DNA of 64,000 nt from Xylophilus rhododendri. Its GTDB lineage: Bacteria > Pseudomonadota > Gammaproteobacteria > Burkholderiales > Burkholderiaceae_C. The translations under genes and the position numbers were made by a program. How positions within the stretch are numbered: position 1 is the first letter of the stretch; each line of letters opens with the position of its first letter. Under the pieces are notes generated by a model, which had not been told where the DNA came from, did no database searches, and worked only from the letters and a program-made list of their open reading frames with translations. The DNA lies in assembly GCF_009906855.1 (NCBI RefSeq), contig NZ_CP047650.1, positions 4,030,001 through 4,094,000 of the forward strand, written 5' to 3'. Shown one piece after another: positions 30,704 through 40,032 of this stretch.

Positions 30704-31294
30704 ATGGCCGACAAGATCCTCGTTTTCTACGGTTCCTACCGATCCGACCGCATGGGCATCCGCCTGGCGGATTACCTGGTGCGCAAGCTGGCCGAGCGCG
30801 GCGCCGCGCCCGAGCTGATCGACGCGAAGGCGGTCGGCCTGCCGATGCTCGACCGCATGTACAAGGAATATCCCAAAGGCCAGGCGCCCGCAGCCATGGA
30901 AGCCCTGGCCGAAAAGATCCGGGCGGCCGATGCCTTCGTCTTCGTCACCGGCGAGTACAACTGGGGCCCGCAGCCCGGCCTGAAGAACCTCACCGACCAT
31001 TTCCTGGAGGAGTGGTTCTGGCGCCCCGCCGCCGTCGCCAGCTATTCGGCCGGGCGTTTCTCGGGCGTGCGCGCGGGCACCACCTGGCATGCCATCCTGT
31101 CGGAGATGGGCATGGTGCCCATCTCCAGCGCCCTGGCCGTCGGCCCCATCGGCCAGACCCTGGACGAGCACGCCCAGCCCAGCGGCGGCGCCGGCGACTC
31201 GCTGGAAAAGGCCTTCGGCCGCTTCGCCGACGACCTGGCCTGGTGGACGGAAGCCGCGCGCGAGCAGAAGAAACGCAAGGCGCCGCCTTACTGA
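30704..31294 (+). CDS. NADPH-dependent FMN reductase-family protein
   Basis: 196-aa flavodoxin-like fold. The N-terminal phosphate-binding loop FYGSYRSDRMG and the ATP/FMN-site segment FVTGEYNWGPQPGLKNLTDHF (the (E/P)YN..xPxxLKNxxD signature, broken here by a space only in the text) fit the NAD(P)H:FMN/chromate reductase family. It is the third of three redox/hydrolase genes in a row and precedes the two-component pair. The physiological acceptor is unknown. Confidence 0.85.
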   Translation: MADKILVFYGSYRSDRMGIRLADYLVRKLAERGAAPELIDAKAVGLPMLDRMYKEYPKGQAPAAMEALAEKIRAADAFVFVTGEYNWGPQPGLKNLTDHFLEEWFWRPAAVASYSAGRFSGVRAGTTWHAILSEMGMVPISSALAVGPIGQTLDEHAQPSGGAGDSLEKAFGRFADDLAWWTEAAREQKKRKAPPY

Positions 31295-31335
31295 ACGCAG
31301 GGCCGGGCGGCACGTGCATTGCTTGCGTCCGGTCC

Positions 31336-32517
31336 ATGTCCGAAAGCGCCGCCGCCGAAACCGAATCCACCGCCTGGACCGAACGCCTGGGCCTGCTGCT
31401 GGAGTCCACCGGCGAGGGCATCTTCGGCATCGGCCTGGACGGCCACTGCGTCTTCATCAACCGCGCCGGCGCTGCCCTGCTCGGCTGGGAGGTGCAGGAG
31501 GTGCTGGGCCGCAACATGCACGAGCTGACCCACCACAGCTACCAGGACGGCTCGGCCTACCCCGACAGCGCCTGCCCGATCTTCCGGGCCTTCCGCCGCG
31601 GCCAGCCCTGCCGCATCGACTCGGAAGTCTTCTGGCGGCGCGACGGCTCGCCGCTGCCGGTGGAGTACTCCAGCCATCCCATCCTCGACGGCCACAAGGT
31701 GCGCGGCGCGGTCATCACCTTCGTGGACATCACCGAACGCCGCCGCGCCGACCAGGCCCTGCGCCAGTCGCGCACCGTGCTGGAGCAGCGGGTGGCCGAA
31801 CGCACGGCCGAACTGACAGCCGCGCTGGAACAGCTGCGTGCCCTCTCGGCCTGGACCGACTCGGTGCGCGAGGAGGAACGCACCCGCATCGCCCGCGAGA
31901 TCCACGACGAGCTGGGCAGCCTGCTGGTGGCGCTGAAGATGGAGGTCAACTGGCTGGACAAACGCCTGTCCGAGCAGACCGCCCGCACACCCGATGCGGC
32001 GCAGGCCATGCGCGAATCCATGCGCTGCAAATGCCAGGGCATGAGCGGCCTGATCGAGCGCGCGGTGGACGACGTGGGCCGCATCATCACCGACCTGCGG
32101 CCCAGCATCCTCGACCACCAGGGCCTGTGGGCGGCGCTGGAATGGCAGGCCCACGATTTCGCGCAGAAGGCCGAACTTCCGCTGGACTGGGACATGCAGG
32201 TGGCCGCCGCCGCCGAGCCCTCGGGACCGGCCGCCACCGCCGTCTTCCGCATCTTCCAGGAGATGCTCTCCAACGTCGCCCGCCATGCCCGCGCCGGGCA
32301 GGTGGCCGTGCGTATCCTGGCCTCGGGCTCGCTGCTGCAGGTGGATGTGCGCGACGACGGCATCGGCGCAGCCGCCCAGGCCTTCGGCGCACCCACGGCC
32401 TACGGCGTGCGCGGCATGCGCGAGCGGGCCCGCCACTTCGGCGGCACCCTGGACGTGTGGAGCGCGCCCGGCCAGGGCTGCACCGTCGGCCTGCGCCTGC
32501 CGCTGACCGGAAACTGA
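31336..32517 (+). CDS. Cytoplasmic PAS-domain sensor histidine kinase (NarL-type HisKA_3)
   Basis: 393 aa, no transmembrane segment. The N-terminal PAS domain (residues ~17-130; GIFGIGLDGHCVFINRAGA) with associated PAC (ITFVDITERRRAD) is followed by a coiled coil (~140-175). HisKA_3 contains REEERTRIAREIHDELG (phospho-His in REIHDE), and HATPase_c (EMLSNVARHA, DDGIGA) is C-terminal. The PAS region is Cys/His-containing, so a redox or small-ligand signal is possible. It is followed 10 bp later by its response regulator, and cynA starts 117 bp after that regulator. Confidence 0.9.
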   Translation: MSESAAAETESTAWTERLGLLLESTGEGIFGIGLDGHCVFINRAGAALLGWEVQEVLGRNMHELTHHSYQDGSAYPDSACPIFRAFRRGQPCRIDSEVFWRRDGSPLPVEYSSHPILDGHKVRGAVITFVDITERRRADQALRQSRTVLEQRVAERTAELTAALEQLRALSAWTDSVREEERTRIAREIHDELGSLLVALKMEVNWLDKRLSEQTARTPDAAQAMRESMRCKCQGMSGLIERAVDDVGRIITDLRPSILDHQGLWAALEWQAHDFAQKAELPLDWDMQVAAAAEPSGPAATAVFRIFQEMLSNVARHARAGQVAVRILASGSLLQVDVRDDGIGAAAQAFGAPTAYGVRGMRERARHFGGTLDVWSAPGQGCTVGLRLPLTGN

Positions 32518-32527
32518 AAAGAAAACC

Positions 32528-33199
32528 ATGTCCGTCCTGCCCCACGCCATCCGCGTCCTCATCGGCGACGACCACCGCATCGTGCGCGAGGGCATCAAGC
32601 AGATGCTGCGCGACCCCTCCAACGGCCAGCCCGAGATCCACGTCATGGCCGAGGCCCAGACCGGCCCGCAGGTCATCGACGAAGTGGCCGCCCGAAAGGG
32701 CAACGAAGGCCTGGACGTGGTGCTGCTCGACATCGCCCTGCCCGAGCGCGACGGCCTCGACGTGCTGCAGCAGCTGCGCCGCGACTGGCCCGCGCTGCCG
32801 GTGCTGGTGATCTCCACCTATCCCGAGAATCAGTACGCGGTGCGCTGCATCCGCCTGGGCGCCGCCGGCTACCTCAACAAGAGCGCCGATCCCGACGCCA
32901 TGGTGCAGGCGGTGCGCCAGGCGGCGGCCGGCGGCATCTATGTCACGGCCGCGGCGGCGCAGGCCCTGGCGCTGGCGGTGGGCAAGGGCGCGGCCGGCGA
33001 GGCGCTGTCGCACCGCGAGCACCAGGTGTTCCGGCTGCTCACCACGGGGCGCACCGTGAGCGAGATTGGTGCGCAGCTGGGCCTGGCGTCCAACACCGTC
33101 AGCACCTACCGGGCGCGCATCCTGGAGAAGACCGGCACCAAGAACGACGTGGAGCTGGCGCTCTACGCCGAACGGCACGGGCGCGACGCGGTTTTGTAG
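32528..33199 (+). CDS. NarL/FixJ-family response regulator
   Basis: 223 aa: receiver domain (phospho-acceptor Asp in VVLLDIALP, ~residue 62; signalling Ser/Thr in VLVISTY; Lys in LNKSADP) and C-terminal LuxR-type HTH (HREHQVFRLLTTGRTVSEIG, NTVSTYRARILEKTG). Partner of the PAS kinase just upstream. Its position directly before the cyanate operon makes that operon a plausible target; no operator was identified. Confidence 0.92.
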   Translation: MSVLPHAIRVLIGDDHRIVREGIKQMLRDPSNGQPEIHVMAEAQTGPQVIDEVAARKGNEGLDVVLLDIALPERDGLDVLQQLRRDWPALPVLVISTYPENQYAVRCIRLGAAGYLNKSADPDAMVQAVRQAAAGGIYVTAAAAQALALAVGKGAAGEALSHREHQVFRLLTTGRTVSEIGAQLGLASNTVSTYRARILEKTGTKNDVELALYAERHGRDAVL

Positions 33200-33316
33200 G
33201 GGCAGCCCTACAGCACGTGGCCGCGGCACCCGTGAAAGGCCGAGCCGGGGCGCGCTTGGCACGCGGCTGGTCCGGCGGTTGCGATGGCGCAGGCATCCCT
33301 TTTCCGGAGCCGCACC

Positions 33317-34675
33317 ATGTCCCGACTGCCGACCCTCCCCGCCGCCTACGATGCCGACCGCCCGCTGCTGCTGCGCTGCGCCTGCGGCGCCGACCACGCG
33401 CCCGGCGAACACGCCTCGGCCGAGGCCCTGTCCAACGACAAGATCGAGGCGGCCCTGGTCAAGGCCCTGTTCCCGCAGGACGGCGTGCGCCGCCGTTTCC
33501 TGCAGGCCGTGGGCGCCAACACCGCCCGAGCCGCCATCGCCTCGCTGCTTCCCCTGGGCGCGCTGCAGGCCATGGCCCAGGACAAGGCCCCGCTGGAGAA
33601 GAAGGACCTGAAGATCGGCTTCATCCCGATCACCTGCGCCACGCCGCTGATCATGGCCCACCCCCTGGGCTTCTACAAACAGCAGGGCCTGAACGTGGAC
33701 GTGGTGAAGACGGCCGGCTGGGCGCTGATCCGCGACAAGATGCTCAACAAGGAATACGACGCCACGCATTTCCTCTCGCCGATGCCGCTGGCCATCTCCA
33801 TGGGCGTGGGCTCGAACGCGGTGCCGATGGAAGTGGCCACCATCCAGAACACCAACGGCCAGGCCATCACCCTGGCCAACAAACACAAGGACAAGCGCGA
33901 CCCCAAGAATTGGAAGGGCTTCAGGTTCGCCGTGCCCTTCGAGTTCAGCATGCACAACTTCCTGCTGCGCTACTACGTGGCCGAGCACGGCCTGAACCCC
34001 GACACCGACATCCAGATCCGTGTCGTGCCGCCCGCCGAGATGGTGGCCAACCTGCGCGCCGGCAATATCGACGGCTACCTGGGCCCGGACCCCTTCAACC
34101 AGCGAGCGGTGTTCGAGGAGGTGGGTTTCCTGCACATCCTCACCAAGGACATCTGGAACGGCCATCCCTGCTGCGCCTTCGGCACCAGCGCCGCCTTCAT
34201 CCAGCAGAACCCCAACACCTTCGCCGCCCTGGTGCGTTCGGTGCTCACCGCCTCGGCCATGGCGCGCGAGCCGAAGAACCGCGAACTCATCGCCAAGGTG
34301 ATCGCCCCCGCCCAGTACCTCAACCAGCCCGAGACGGTGCTGACCCAGGTGCTCACCGGCCGCTTCGCCGACGGCCTGGGCAACATCAGGACCGTGCCCG
34401 ACCGGGCCGACTTCGACCCCATCCCCTGGCAGTCCATGGCCGTGTGGATGCTCACCCAGATGAAACGCTGGGGCTATGTGAAGGGCGAGGTCGACTACAA
34501 GCAGATCGCAGAGAAGGTCTACCTGCTGACCGATGCCAAGAAACGCATGGCCGAACTCGGCCAGAAGCCGCCGGAGGGGGCCTACCCCAAGTTCACCATC
34601 ATGGGCAAGGTGTTCGATGCGGCCAAGGCGGAGGAATACACACGCAGTTTTACCATCTCGAAGATGGCGGGCTGA
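33317..34675 (+). CDS. cynA: Cyanate ABC transporter, substrate-binding protein
   Basis: 452-aa NrtA/CmpA-type binding protein. The ATG at 33317 has CCGGAG upstream. Before the mature domain there is an unusual leader of ~95 residues: a CACGADH cysteine/histidine patch (~residues 20-26), then a twin-arginine-like segment (RRRFLQAVGANTAR) and a hydrophobic stretch ending in QAMAQ. The binding domain has LKIGFIPITCATPLIMA and TILANKHKDKRD-like segments of the nitrate/bicarbonate/cyanate subgroup. Assignment to cyanate rests on the downstream cyanase gene. Confidence 0.85.
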   Translation: MSRLPTLPAAYDADRPLLLRCACGADHAPGEHASAEALSNDKIEAALVKALFPQDGVRRRFLQAVGANTARAAIASLLPLGALQAMAQDKAPLEKKDLKIGFIPITCATPLIMAHPLGFYKQQGLNVDVVKTAGWALIRDKMLNKEYDATHFLSPMPLAISMGVGSNAVPMEVATIQNTNGQAITLANKHKDKRDPKNWKGFRFAVPFEFSMHNFLLRYYVAEHGLNPDTDIQIRVVPPAEMVANLRAGNIDGYLGPDPFNQRAVFEEVGFLHILTKDIWNGHPCCAFGTSAAFIQQNPNTFAALVRSVLTASAMAREPKNRELIAKVIAPAQYLNQPETVLTQVLTGRFADGLGNIRTVPDRADFDPIPWQSMAVWMLTQMKRWGYVKGEVDYKQIAEKVYLLTDAKKRMAELGQKPPEGAYPKFTIMGKVFDAAKAEEYTRSFTISKMAG

Positions 34676-34679
34676 GACG

Positions 34680-35552
34680 GTGTCGGCGAAGAACCTCAAC
34701 CTGAAGGCTGCATTGCTGTCGCTGCTGGTCCTGGTGCTGCTGATCGGCGTGTGGCACCTGGCCACGCTCTCCAGCGCGCCGAACAGCTCCGCAGCGGGCA
34801 TGACGCCGGAGCAGATCGAGTACGCGAAGATGCTCGGCAAGGACCCGACGGCGGGCGCGGCGCAGAAGGGCTCGGGCTTTCCAACGCCAGCCCAGATGGC
34901 GGCCACCATCGCCCGGCAACTGGCCCATCCCTTCTACGACAACGGCCCCAACGACAAGGGCATCGCCATCCAGCTCGGCTGGTCGCTGCTGCGGGTGGGC
35001 AGCGGCTTCCTGCTGGCCTGCGTGGTGGCGCTGCCGCTGGGTTTCCTGATCGGCATGTCGCCCCTGTTCCGCAAGGCGCTGGACCCCTTCATCCAGGTGT
35101 TGAAACCCATCTCGCCCCTGGCCTGGATGCCGCTGGCGCTCTACACCATCAAGGATTCCTCGGCCAGCGGCATCTTCGTGATCTTCATCTGCTCGGTCTG
35201 GCCGATGCTGCTCAACACCGCCTTCGGCGTGGCCTCGGTCAAGCGCGAATGGCTGAACGTGGCGGCCACGCTGGAGGTGCGCCCGATGCGCAAGGCGCTG
35301 CGGGTGATCCTGCCGGCGGCCGCGCCCACCATCCTCACCGGCATGCGCATCAGCATGGGCATCGCCTGGCTGGTGATCGTGGCGGCCGAGATGCTGGTCG
35401 GCGGCACCGGCATCGGCTACTTCCTGTGGAACGAGTGGAACAACCTGTCGCTGACCAACGTGATCTTCGCCATCCTGGTGATCGGCGTGGTGGGCATGGC
35501 GCTGGACCTGGCCTTCGCCGCCGTCCAGAAGAAGGTCAGCTATGTCGAATGA
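34680..35552 (+). CDS. cynB: Cyanate ABC transporter, permease
   Basis: 290 aa from a GTG at 34680, 4 bp after the cynA stop; longer in-frame starts lie within cynA. One N-terminal TM helix, a periplasmic loop, then the binding-protein-dependent permease domain with about five helices and the EAA-type loop (AATLEVRPMRKALRVILPAAAP). NrtB-like. It overlaps the ATPase gene by 11 bp. Confidence 0.88.
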   Translation: MSAKNLNLKAALLSLLVLVLLIGVWHLATLSSAPNSSAAGMTPEQIEYAKMLGKDPTAGAAQKGSGFPTPAQMAATIARQLAHPFYDNGPNDKGIAIQLGWSLLRVGSGFLLACVVALPLGFLIGMSPLFRKALDPFIQVLKPISPLAWMPLALYTIKDSSASGIFVIFICSVWPMLLNTAFGVASVKREWLNVAATLEVRPMRKALRVILPAAAPTILTGMRISMGIAWLVIVAAEMLVGGTGIGYFLWNEWNNLSLTNVIFAILVIGVVGMALDLAFAAVQKKVSYVE

Positions 35553-36336
35553 ACTGCTGCTGAAGATCCAGGGGCTGGCCAAGTCCTTCGTGCCGGGCCG
35601 GCCGGTGTTCGACGGGGTGGACTTCACGCTCGAGCGCGGCGAGTTCGTCTGCATCATCGGCCACTCGGGCTGCGGCAAGACCACCATCCTCAATGCAATG
35701 GCGGGCCTGGACCACGCGAGTTCGGGCCATATCTTCATGGACGGCCGCGAGGTGGTGGCGCCCGGGCTTGAGCGGGGCGTGGTGTTCCAGAGCCATGCGC
35801 TGATGCCCTGGCTCACGGTGCGCCGCAACATCGCCTTCGCGGTGGAGTCGCGCTGGCCGGACTGGAGCCGGGCTCAGGTGCAGGCGCAGGTCGAGAAATA
35901 CGTCGCCCTGGTCGGTCTGAGCGCGGCCATCGACAAGAAGCCGTCCCAGCTCTCCGGCGGCATGAAGCAACGTGTGGGCATCGCCCGCGCCTTCGCGATC
36001 GAGCCCCGCATGCTGCTGCTCGACGAGCCCTTCGGCGCGCTCGATGCACTCACCCGCGGCACCATCCAGGACGAGCTGCTGGCCATCGTGCGCCAGACCG
36101 GGCAGACCGTCTTCATGATCACCCACGACGTGGACGAAGCCATCCTGCTGGCCGACCGCATCCTGCTGATGCGCAACGGCAGCGACACGGCGGCCGGCTG
36201 GCGGCCGGGCGGCGTGGCCGAGATCGTCGCCAACCCTCTGCCGCGCGAACGCAACCGGGCGGGCCTGCACCGGCTCGACGGCTATTACGCGATGCGCAAC
36301 CGCATCGTCGATTTCCTGGTGGGCGCCGCCCACTGA
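35542..36336 (+). CDS. cynD: Cyanate ABC transporter, ATPase
   Basis: 264 aa, single ABC domain of the NrtD/SsuB class: Walker A GHSGCGKTT (~residues 40-48), signature LSGGMKQR, Walker B MLLLDEPFGALD, and the switch His in MITHDVDEA. No C-terminal regulatory domain. Part of the cynABD-S operon by overlap and spacing. Confidence 0.88.
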   Translation: MSNELLLKIQGLAKSFVPGRPVFDGVDFTLERGEFVCIIGHSGCGKTTILNAMAGLDHASSGHIFMDGREVVAPGLERGVVFQSHALMPWLTVRRNIAFAVESRWPDWSRAQVQAQVEKYVALVGLSAAIDKKPSQLSGGMKQRVGIARAFAIEPRMLLLDEPFGALDALTRGTIQDELLAIVRQTGQTVFMITHDVDEAILLADRILLMRNGSDTAAGWRPGGVAEIVANPLPRERNRAGLHRLDGYYAMRNRIVDFLVGAAH

Positions 36337-36373
36337 TCCACCCCCTCACGCATTTCCAACAGGAGTTTTTCCC

Positions 36374-36817
36374 ATGAGCCGCAACGACGTTACCGAGAAA
36401 ATCATGACCGCCAAGGTGCTGAACGGCATCAGCTGGGCCAGCGTGGCCGAGAAGGTCGGCCTGTCCAAGGAATGGACGACGGCCGCCTGCCTGGGCCAGA
36501 TGACGCTGACGGCCGAACAGGCGGCCATCGTCGGCGACATCTTCGGCCTGGATGCCGACGAGCGGAAATGGCTGCAGGTCGTGCCCTACAAGGGCTCGCT
36601 GCCCACCGCCGTGCCCACCGATCCGCTGATCTACCGCTGGTACGAACTGGTGAACGTGTACGGCACGACGATCAAGGAGCTGATCCACGAGGAGTTCGGC
36701 GACGGCATCATGAGCGCCATCGATTTCTCCATGGACATGCAGCGCCAGAACGACCCCAAGGGCGACCGGGTGCGGGTGGTGCTGTCGGGCAAGTTCCTGC
36801 CCTACAAGACCTACTGA
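36374..36817 (+). CDS. cynS: Cyanase (cyanate hydratase)
   Basis: Decomposes cyanate with bicarbonate to ammonia and two CO2, giving nitrogen and detoxification. 147 aa. The catalytic triad Arg88, Glu91 (RWYE) and Ser114 (GIMSAID) keeps the spacing of the E. coli enzyme (R96/E99/S122). An N-terminal HTH-like dimer domain is followed by the conserved C-terminal domain (GDRVRVVLSGKFLPYK). AGGAG precedes the ATG. It overlaps the convergent LysR gene by 7 bp. Confidence 0.97.
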   Translation: MSRNDVTEKIMTAKVLNGISWASVAEKVGLSKEWTTAACLGQMTLTAEQAAIVGDIFGLDADERKWLQVVPYKGSLPTAVPTDPLIYRWYELVNVYGTTIKELIHEEFGDGIMSAIDFSMDMQRQNDPKGDRVRVVLSGKFLPYKTY

Positions 36818-37734
36818 AGCGGCGCGGCCGTCACGACGGGGTCCACCGCCAGCCGGGCCTCTTCCTGCACCCAGGCGCAGAAGGCCAACTGCCCGGCGCT
36901 GGCCGGCTGCTGCTGGTCCAGGCAGAGGAAATAGCCCCGGCCGGTGGAAACCGGAATCGGGAAGGGGATCACCAGCTCGCCGCGCGCCAGCTCGCGCTCG
37001 ATCAGGCAGGGCTGGGTGATCGCCACGCCCACGCCCTCCTTGGCCGCGAAGATCATGTTCATGCTCAGGTCGTAGCCCGGCCCCAGGCGCGGCTCGCCGC
37101 CCAGGCCGGCGGCATTGGCCCAGCGCGCCCAGTTCTCGGGGAAGTTGGTGTGGTGCAGCAGCACCTCGCGGCCCAGGTCGCGCGGCGCCTGCAGGCGCGG
37201 CAGCACCTCGGGGGCGCAGACCGGCACGATGTCGCGGCCCAGCAGGTAGGTCACCTGCAGCCGGCTCGGCCAGCGGCGGCGCGGGCGCTTCACGTCGATC
37301 CAGATGTCCACGTCGTCGCGCTGGAAATCCTCGTCGTGGCGGAACTGCCGCATCTCGATGTGCAGTCCCGGATGCGCCGCCTGGAAACGCGGCAGGCGCG
37401 GCAACAGCCATTTGGTGCCCAGGGTGGGGATCACACTCAGCCGCAGCTTGGCCGAGGAGCGCGGCTGCTGGAAAAGGGCGGTGGCCGACTCCAGCGCCAT
37501 CACATGCCGCTCGGTCAGCTGGCGCAGCTGGCGGCCCTGCTCGGTCAGCGTCACGCCCTGGGGCGAGCGTTCGAAGAGCCGGCAGCCGCCCAGGTGCTGC
37601 TCCAGCCGCTGCACCGCGCGGCTCACCGCCGCCTGCGTCACGCACAACACCTCGGCGGCCTGGCGGAAGCTGCCCAGGCGGCACACCGCCAGGAAGGCAT
37701 GCAGTTCGACCAGCGAGGGGGAGCGCAACTTCAT
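36811..37734 (-). CDS. LysR-family transcriptional regulator
   Basis: 307 aa; N-terminal winged HTH (AFLAVCRLGSFRQAAEVLC, TQAAVSRAVQRLEQHLG) and a GcvA-like effector domain (LRLSVIPTLGTKWLLPRL). It is convergent with cynS but divergent from the Bug gene at 37835, with a dyad TCATCG-N4-CGATGA (37753-37768) in the 100-bp gap, so the Bug/M20 pair is the more likely target than the cyn operon. The effector is unknown. Confidence 0.9.
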   Translation of the reverse strand: MKLRSPSLVELHAFLAVCRLGSFRQAAEVLCVTQAAVSRAVQRLEQHLGGCRLFERSPQGVTLTEQGRQLRQLTERHVMALESATALFQQPRSSAKLRLSVIPTLGTKWLLPRLPRFQAAHPGLHIEMRQFRHDEDFQRDDVDIWIDVKRPRRRWPSRLQVTYLLGRDIVPVCAPEVLPRLQAPRDLGREVLLHHTNFPENWARWANAAGLGGEPRLGPGYDLSMNMIFAAKEGVGVAITQPCLIERELARGELVIPFPIPVSTGRGYFLCLDQQQPASAGQLAFCAWVQEEARLAVDPVVTAAPLQ

Positions 37735-37752
37735 GGCGGGAATTACATCATG

Positions 37753-37768
37753 TCATCGCGGACGATGA
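37753..37768. promoter_or_regulatory. Dyad TCATCG-N4-CGATGA, likely LysR operator
   Basis: Perfect 6-bp inverted repeat with a 4-bp spacer, in the 100-bp gap between divergent lysR (start 37734) and the Bug gene (start 37835). Placement fits autoregulation and control of the divergent operon. Confidence 0.45.
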
Positions 37769-37834
37769 TTTTGTCGTTTGAAACCCGCGGCGGTCCTGGC
37801 CTACGCTAGCCGCATTCCCGATCCTTTCGACGCC

Positions 37835-38839
37835 ATGACTTCACCCGCATCCGACCGCCGCCGCTTCCTGCAATCCACCGCCGCCGCCGGCCTCGCCGGC
37901 CTGGGCCTGCCCGCCTTCGCCGCGGACACGCCGTACCCCAGCCGACCGATCAACCTGGTGGTGCCCTTCACGCCCGGCGGCTCGGTGGACGTGGCCGGCC
38001 GGCTGATCTCCGACCGCCTGGCGCGTGCGCTCGGCCAGCCGGTGGTGGTCGACAACCGGGGCGGCGCTGGCGGCACCATCGGCTCGACCTACGTGGCCAA
38101 GGCGGCGCCGGACGGCTACACCCTCATCGTCACCTCGCAGAGCACCCATGTGGTCAACCCCGCGATGAACCCCAGGCTGCCCTACGACGCGGTCAAGGAC
38201 TTCGCACCCATCACCATCATCGGCCGCCTGGCCAATGTGCTGCTGATCAACGCCGACCTGCCGATCCGCAGCTTCGACGAGCTGGTGAAGTACGCCCGCG
38301 CCCATCCCACGGCGCTCAACTACGCCAGCGCCGGCACCGGCTCGGTCTCGCACCTGAGCATGGAGCTGCTGAAGAACCAGGCCGGCATTCCCATGGCCCA
38401 CATCCCCTACCGCGGCGCGGGCGTGGCGCTGTCGGACCTGCTGGGCGGCCAGGTGCAGCTGACCTGGAACAACCTCTCGTCCAACCTCGGCAACATCCTG
38501 AACGGCAAGCTGCGCGCCCTGGCCGTCGCCGCGCCGGCCCGCGTGCAGCAGCTGCCCGATGTGCCCACCTTCGCCGAACTGAAGCTGCCCGACCTGAACC
38601 TCACCTCCTGGAACGGCCTGGCCGCGCCGGCCAAGACGCCGGATGCCATCGTGCAGAAGCTCTACACCGAGACTCGCAGGATCCTCGCCGAGCCCGCCAC
38701 CCGGGCCACCTGGCTGGACAAGGGCATGATCGTGCCCGAGGACGTCACGCCCGCGGCCTACCGCAAGGAGATCGCCGAGCGCATCCAGTTCTACCAGCGC
38801 ATCGCCCGCGACAACCGAATCGTCATGGATTCCAACTGA
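37835..38839 (+). CDS. Bug/TctC-family periplasmic substrate-binding protein
   Basis: 334 aa with a twin-arginine-type signal (SDRRRFLQSTAAAGLAGLG), mature start near AADTPYPSRP. The TctC hallmarks INLVVPFTPGGSVD, NRGGAGGTIGS and APDGYTL are present. Such proteins bind carboxylates or related small molecules; many Burkholderiales have hundreds without a linked TctAB membrane part, and none is linked here. Its stop overlaps the start of the M20 gene by one base, which suggests that the ligand is processed by that hydrolase. Confidence 0.9.
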   Translation: MTSPASDRRRFLQSTAAAGLAGLGLPAFAADTPYPSRPINLVVPFTPGGSVDVAGRLISDRLARALGQPVVVDNRGGAGGTIGSTYVAKAAPDGYTLIVTSQSTHVVNPAMNPRLPYDAVKDFAPITIIGRLANVLLINADLPIRSFDELVKYARAHPTALNYASAGTGSVSHLSMELLKNQAGIPMAHIPYRGAGVALSDLLGGQVQLTWNNLSSNLGNILNGKLRALAVAAPARVQQLPDVPTFAELKLPDLNLTSWNGLAAPAKTPDAIVQKLYTETRRILAEPATRATWLDKGMIVPEDVTPAAYRKEIAERIQFYQRIARDNRIVMDSN

Positions 38840-40022
38840 TGAGCGCCCCCGTCCTCACCCAGGTCGCCGACCTGCAGCCGCTGCACGAGGAACTGAGCGT
38901 GCTGCGCCACCACATCCACCGCCATCCCGAGCTGGCCTTCGCCGAACACGCCACCTCCGACCTGGTCGCGGACAAACTCACGCAATGGGGCTACCAGGTC
39001 ACCCGCGGCATCGGCCAGACCGGCCTGGTGGCGCAGCTGAAAGTGGGCGAGGGCGGCAAACGCCTGGGCCTGCGCGCCGACATGGATGCGCTGCCGATCC
39101 AGGAAGACACCGGCCTGCCGTACGCCAGTGCCACGCCCGGCCTGATGCACGCCTGCGGCCACGACGGCCACACGACCATGCTGCTGGGCGCTGCCCGCCA
39201 CCTGGCGCAGACGCGGCGTTTCTCGGGCACCCTGAACCTGATCTTCCAGCCGGCCGAGGAACGCGGCTTCGACAGCGGCGGCAAGGCCATGGTGGCCGAC
39301 GGCCTGTTCGAGCGCTTTCCCTGCGACATGGTGTTCGCCATGCACAACCATCCGGGTGCGCCGCAGGGGCATTTCCTGATGCGCCAGGGCCCCTTCCTGG
39401 CGGCGGGCGACCGGGTGTTCATCAAGATCCTCGGCGTGGGCGGGCATGCGGCGCGGCCGCACCTGGCGGTGGATCCGCTGGTGGCCTCGGCCGCCATCGT
39501 GATGGCCTTGCAGACGGTGGTGTCGCGCAATGTCGATCCCAACGAATCGGCGGTGGTCACCGTGGGCCGGCTGCGTGCGGGCGATGCGCTGAACGTGATC
39601 CCGGCCGAGGCCGAGATCGGCATCAGCGTGCGTTCCTTCAGCCCGGCGGTGCGGGCGCTGCTCAAGGAGCGGATCACCAGGCTGGTCGAGTCCACCGCCG
39701 AGGCCCATGGCGCCCGCGCCGAGATCCGCTACATCGAGGGCTATCCGGTGGTGGACAACGCGGCAGATGCCGTGGCCCTGGCCGGCGACGTGGCCACCGA
39801 ACTGGTCGGCGCCGACCGTGTGGCGCGCGACTTCCCCAAGATGATGGGCAGCGAGGACTTCGCCTACATGCTGCAGGCCTGCCCGGGCGCGCTGGTGCGC
39901 ATCGGCAACGGGCCTTCGGAAGGCGGGCGGGGGCTGCACAACCCGCGCTACGACTTCCACGACGGCAACCTGACGGTGGGGCGGCCTTCTGGAGCCGGCT
40001 GGCCGAACGTTTCCTGGCCTAG
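38839..40022 (+). CDS. M20-family amidohydrolase (hippurate hydrolase-like), C-terminal frameshift
   Basis: Metal-dependent amidohydrolase with all metal-site motifs: LRADMDALPI, HACGHDGHT, FQPAEERG, and GSEDFAYM near the C-terminus. Members cleave N-acyl amino acids or amino-acid conjugates. The frame from 38839 loses conservation after HNPRYDFHDGNLTVG: a run of four G at 39978-39981 appears one base short. With one more G the protein ends GAAFWSRLAERFLA at 40022 (394 aa, the family length). As written, the frame runs on antisense through the ferredoxin and helicase genes to 40518 (559 aa). The ATG overlaps the stop of the preceding Bug gene. Confidence 0.85.
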
Positions 40023-40032
40023 GAGCCCGGGC

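Noticed and set aside
33250..33316. TTGGCACGCGGCTGGTC as a sigma-54 promoter before cynA
   Set aside because: The GG is followed after 10 bp by GT instead of the invariant GC, so the -12 element is missing.
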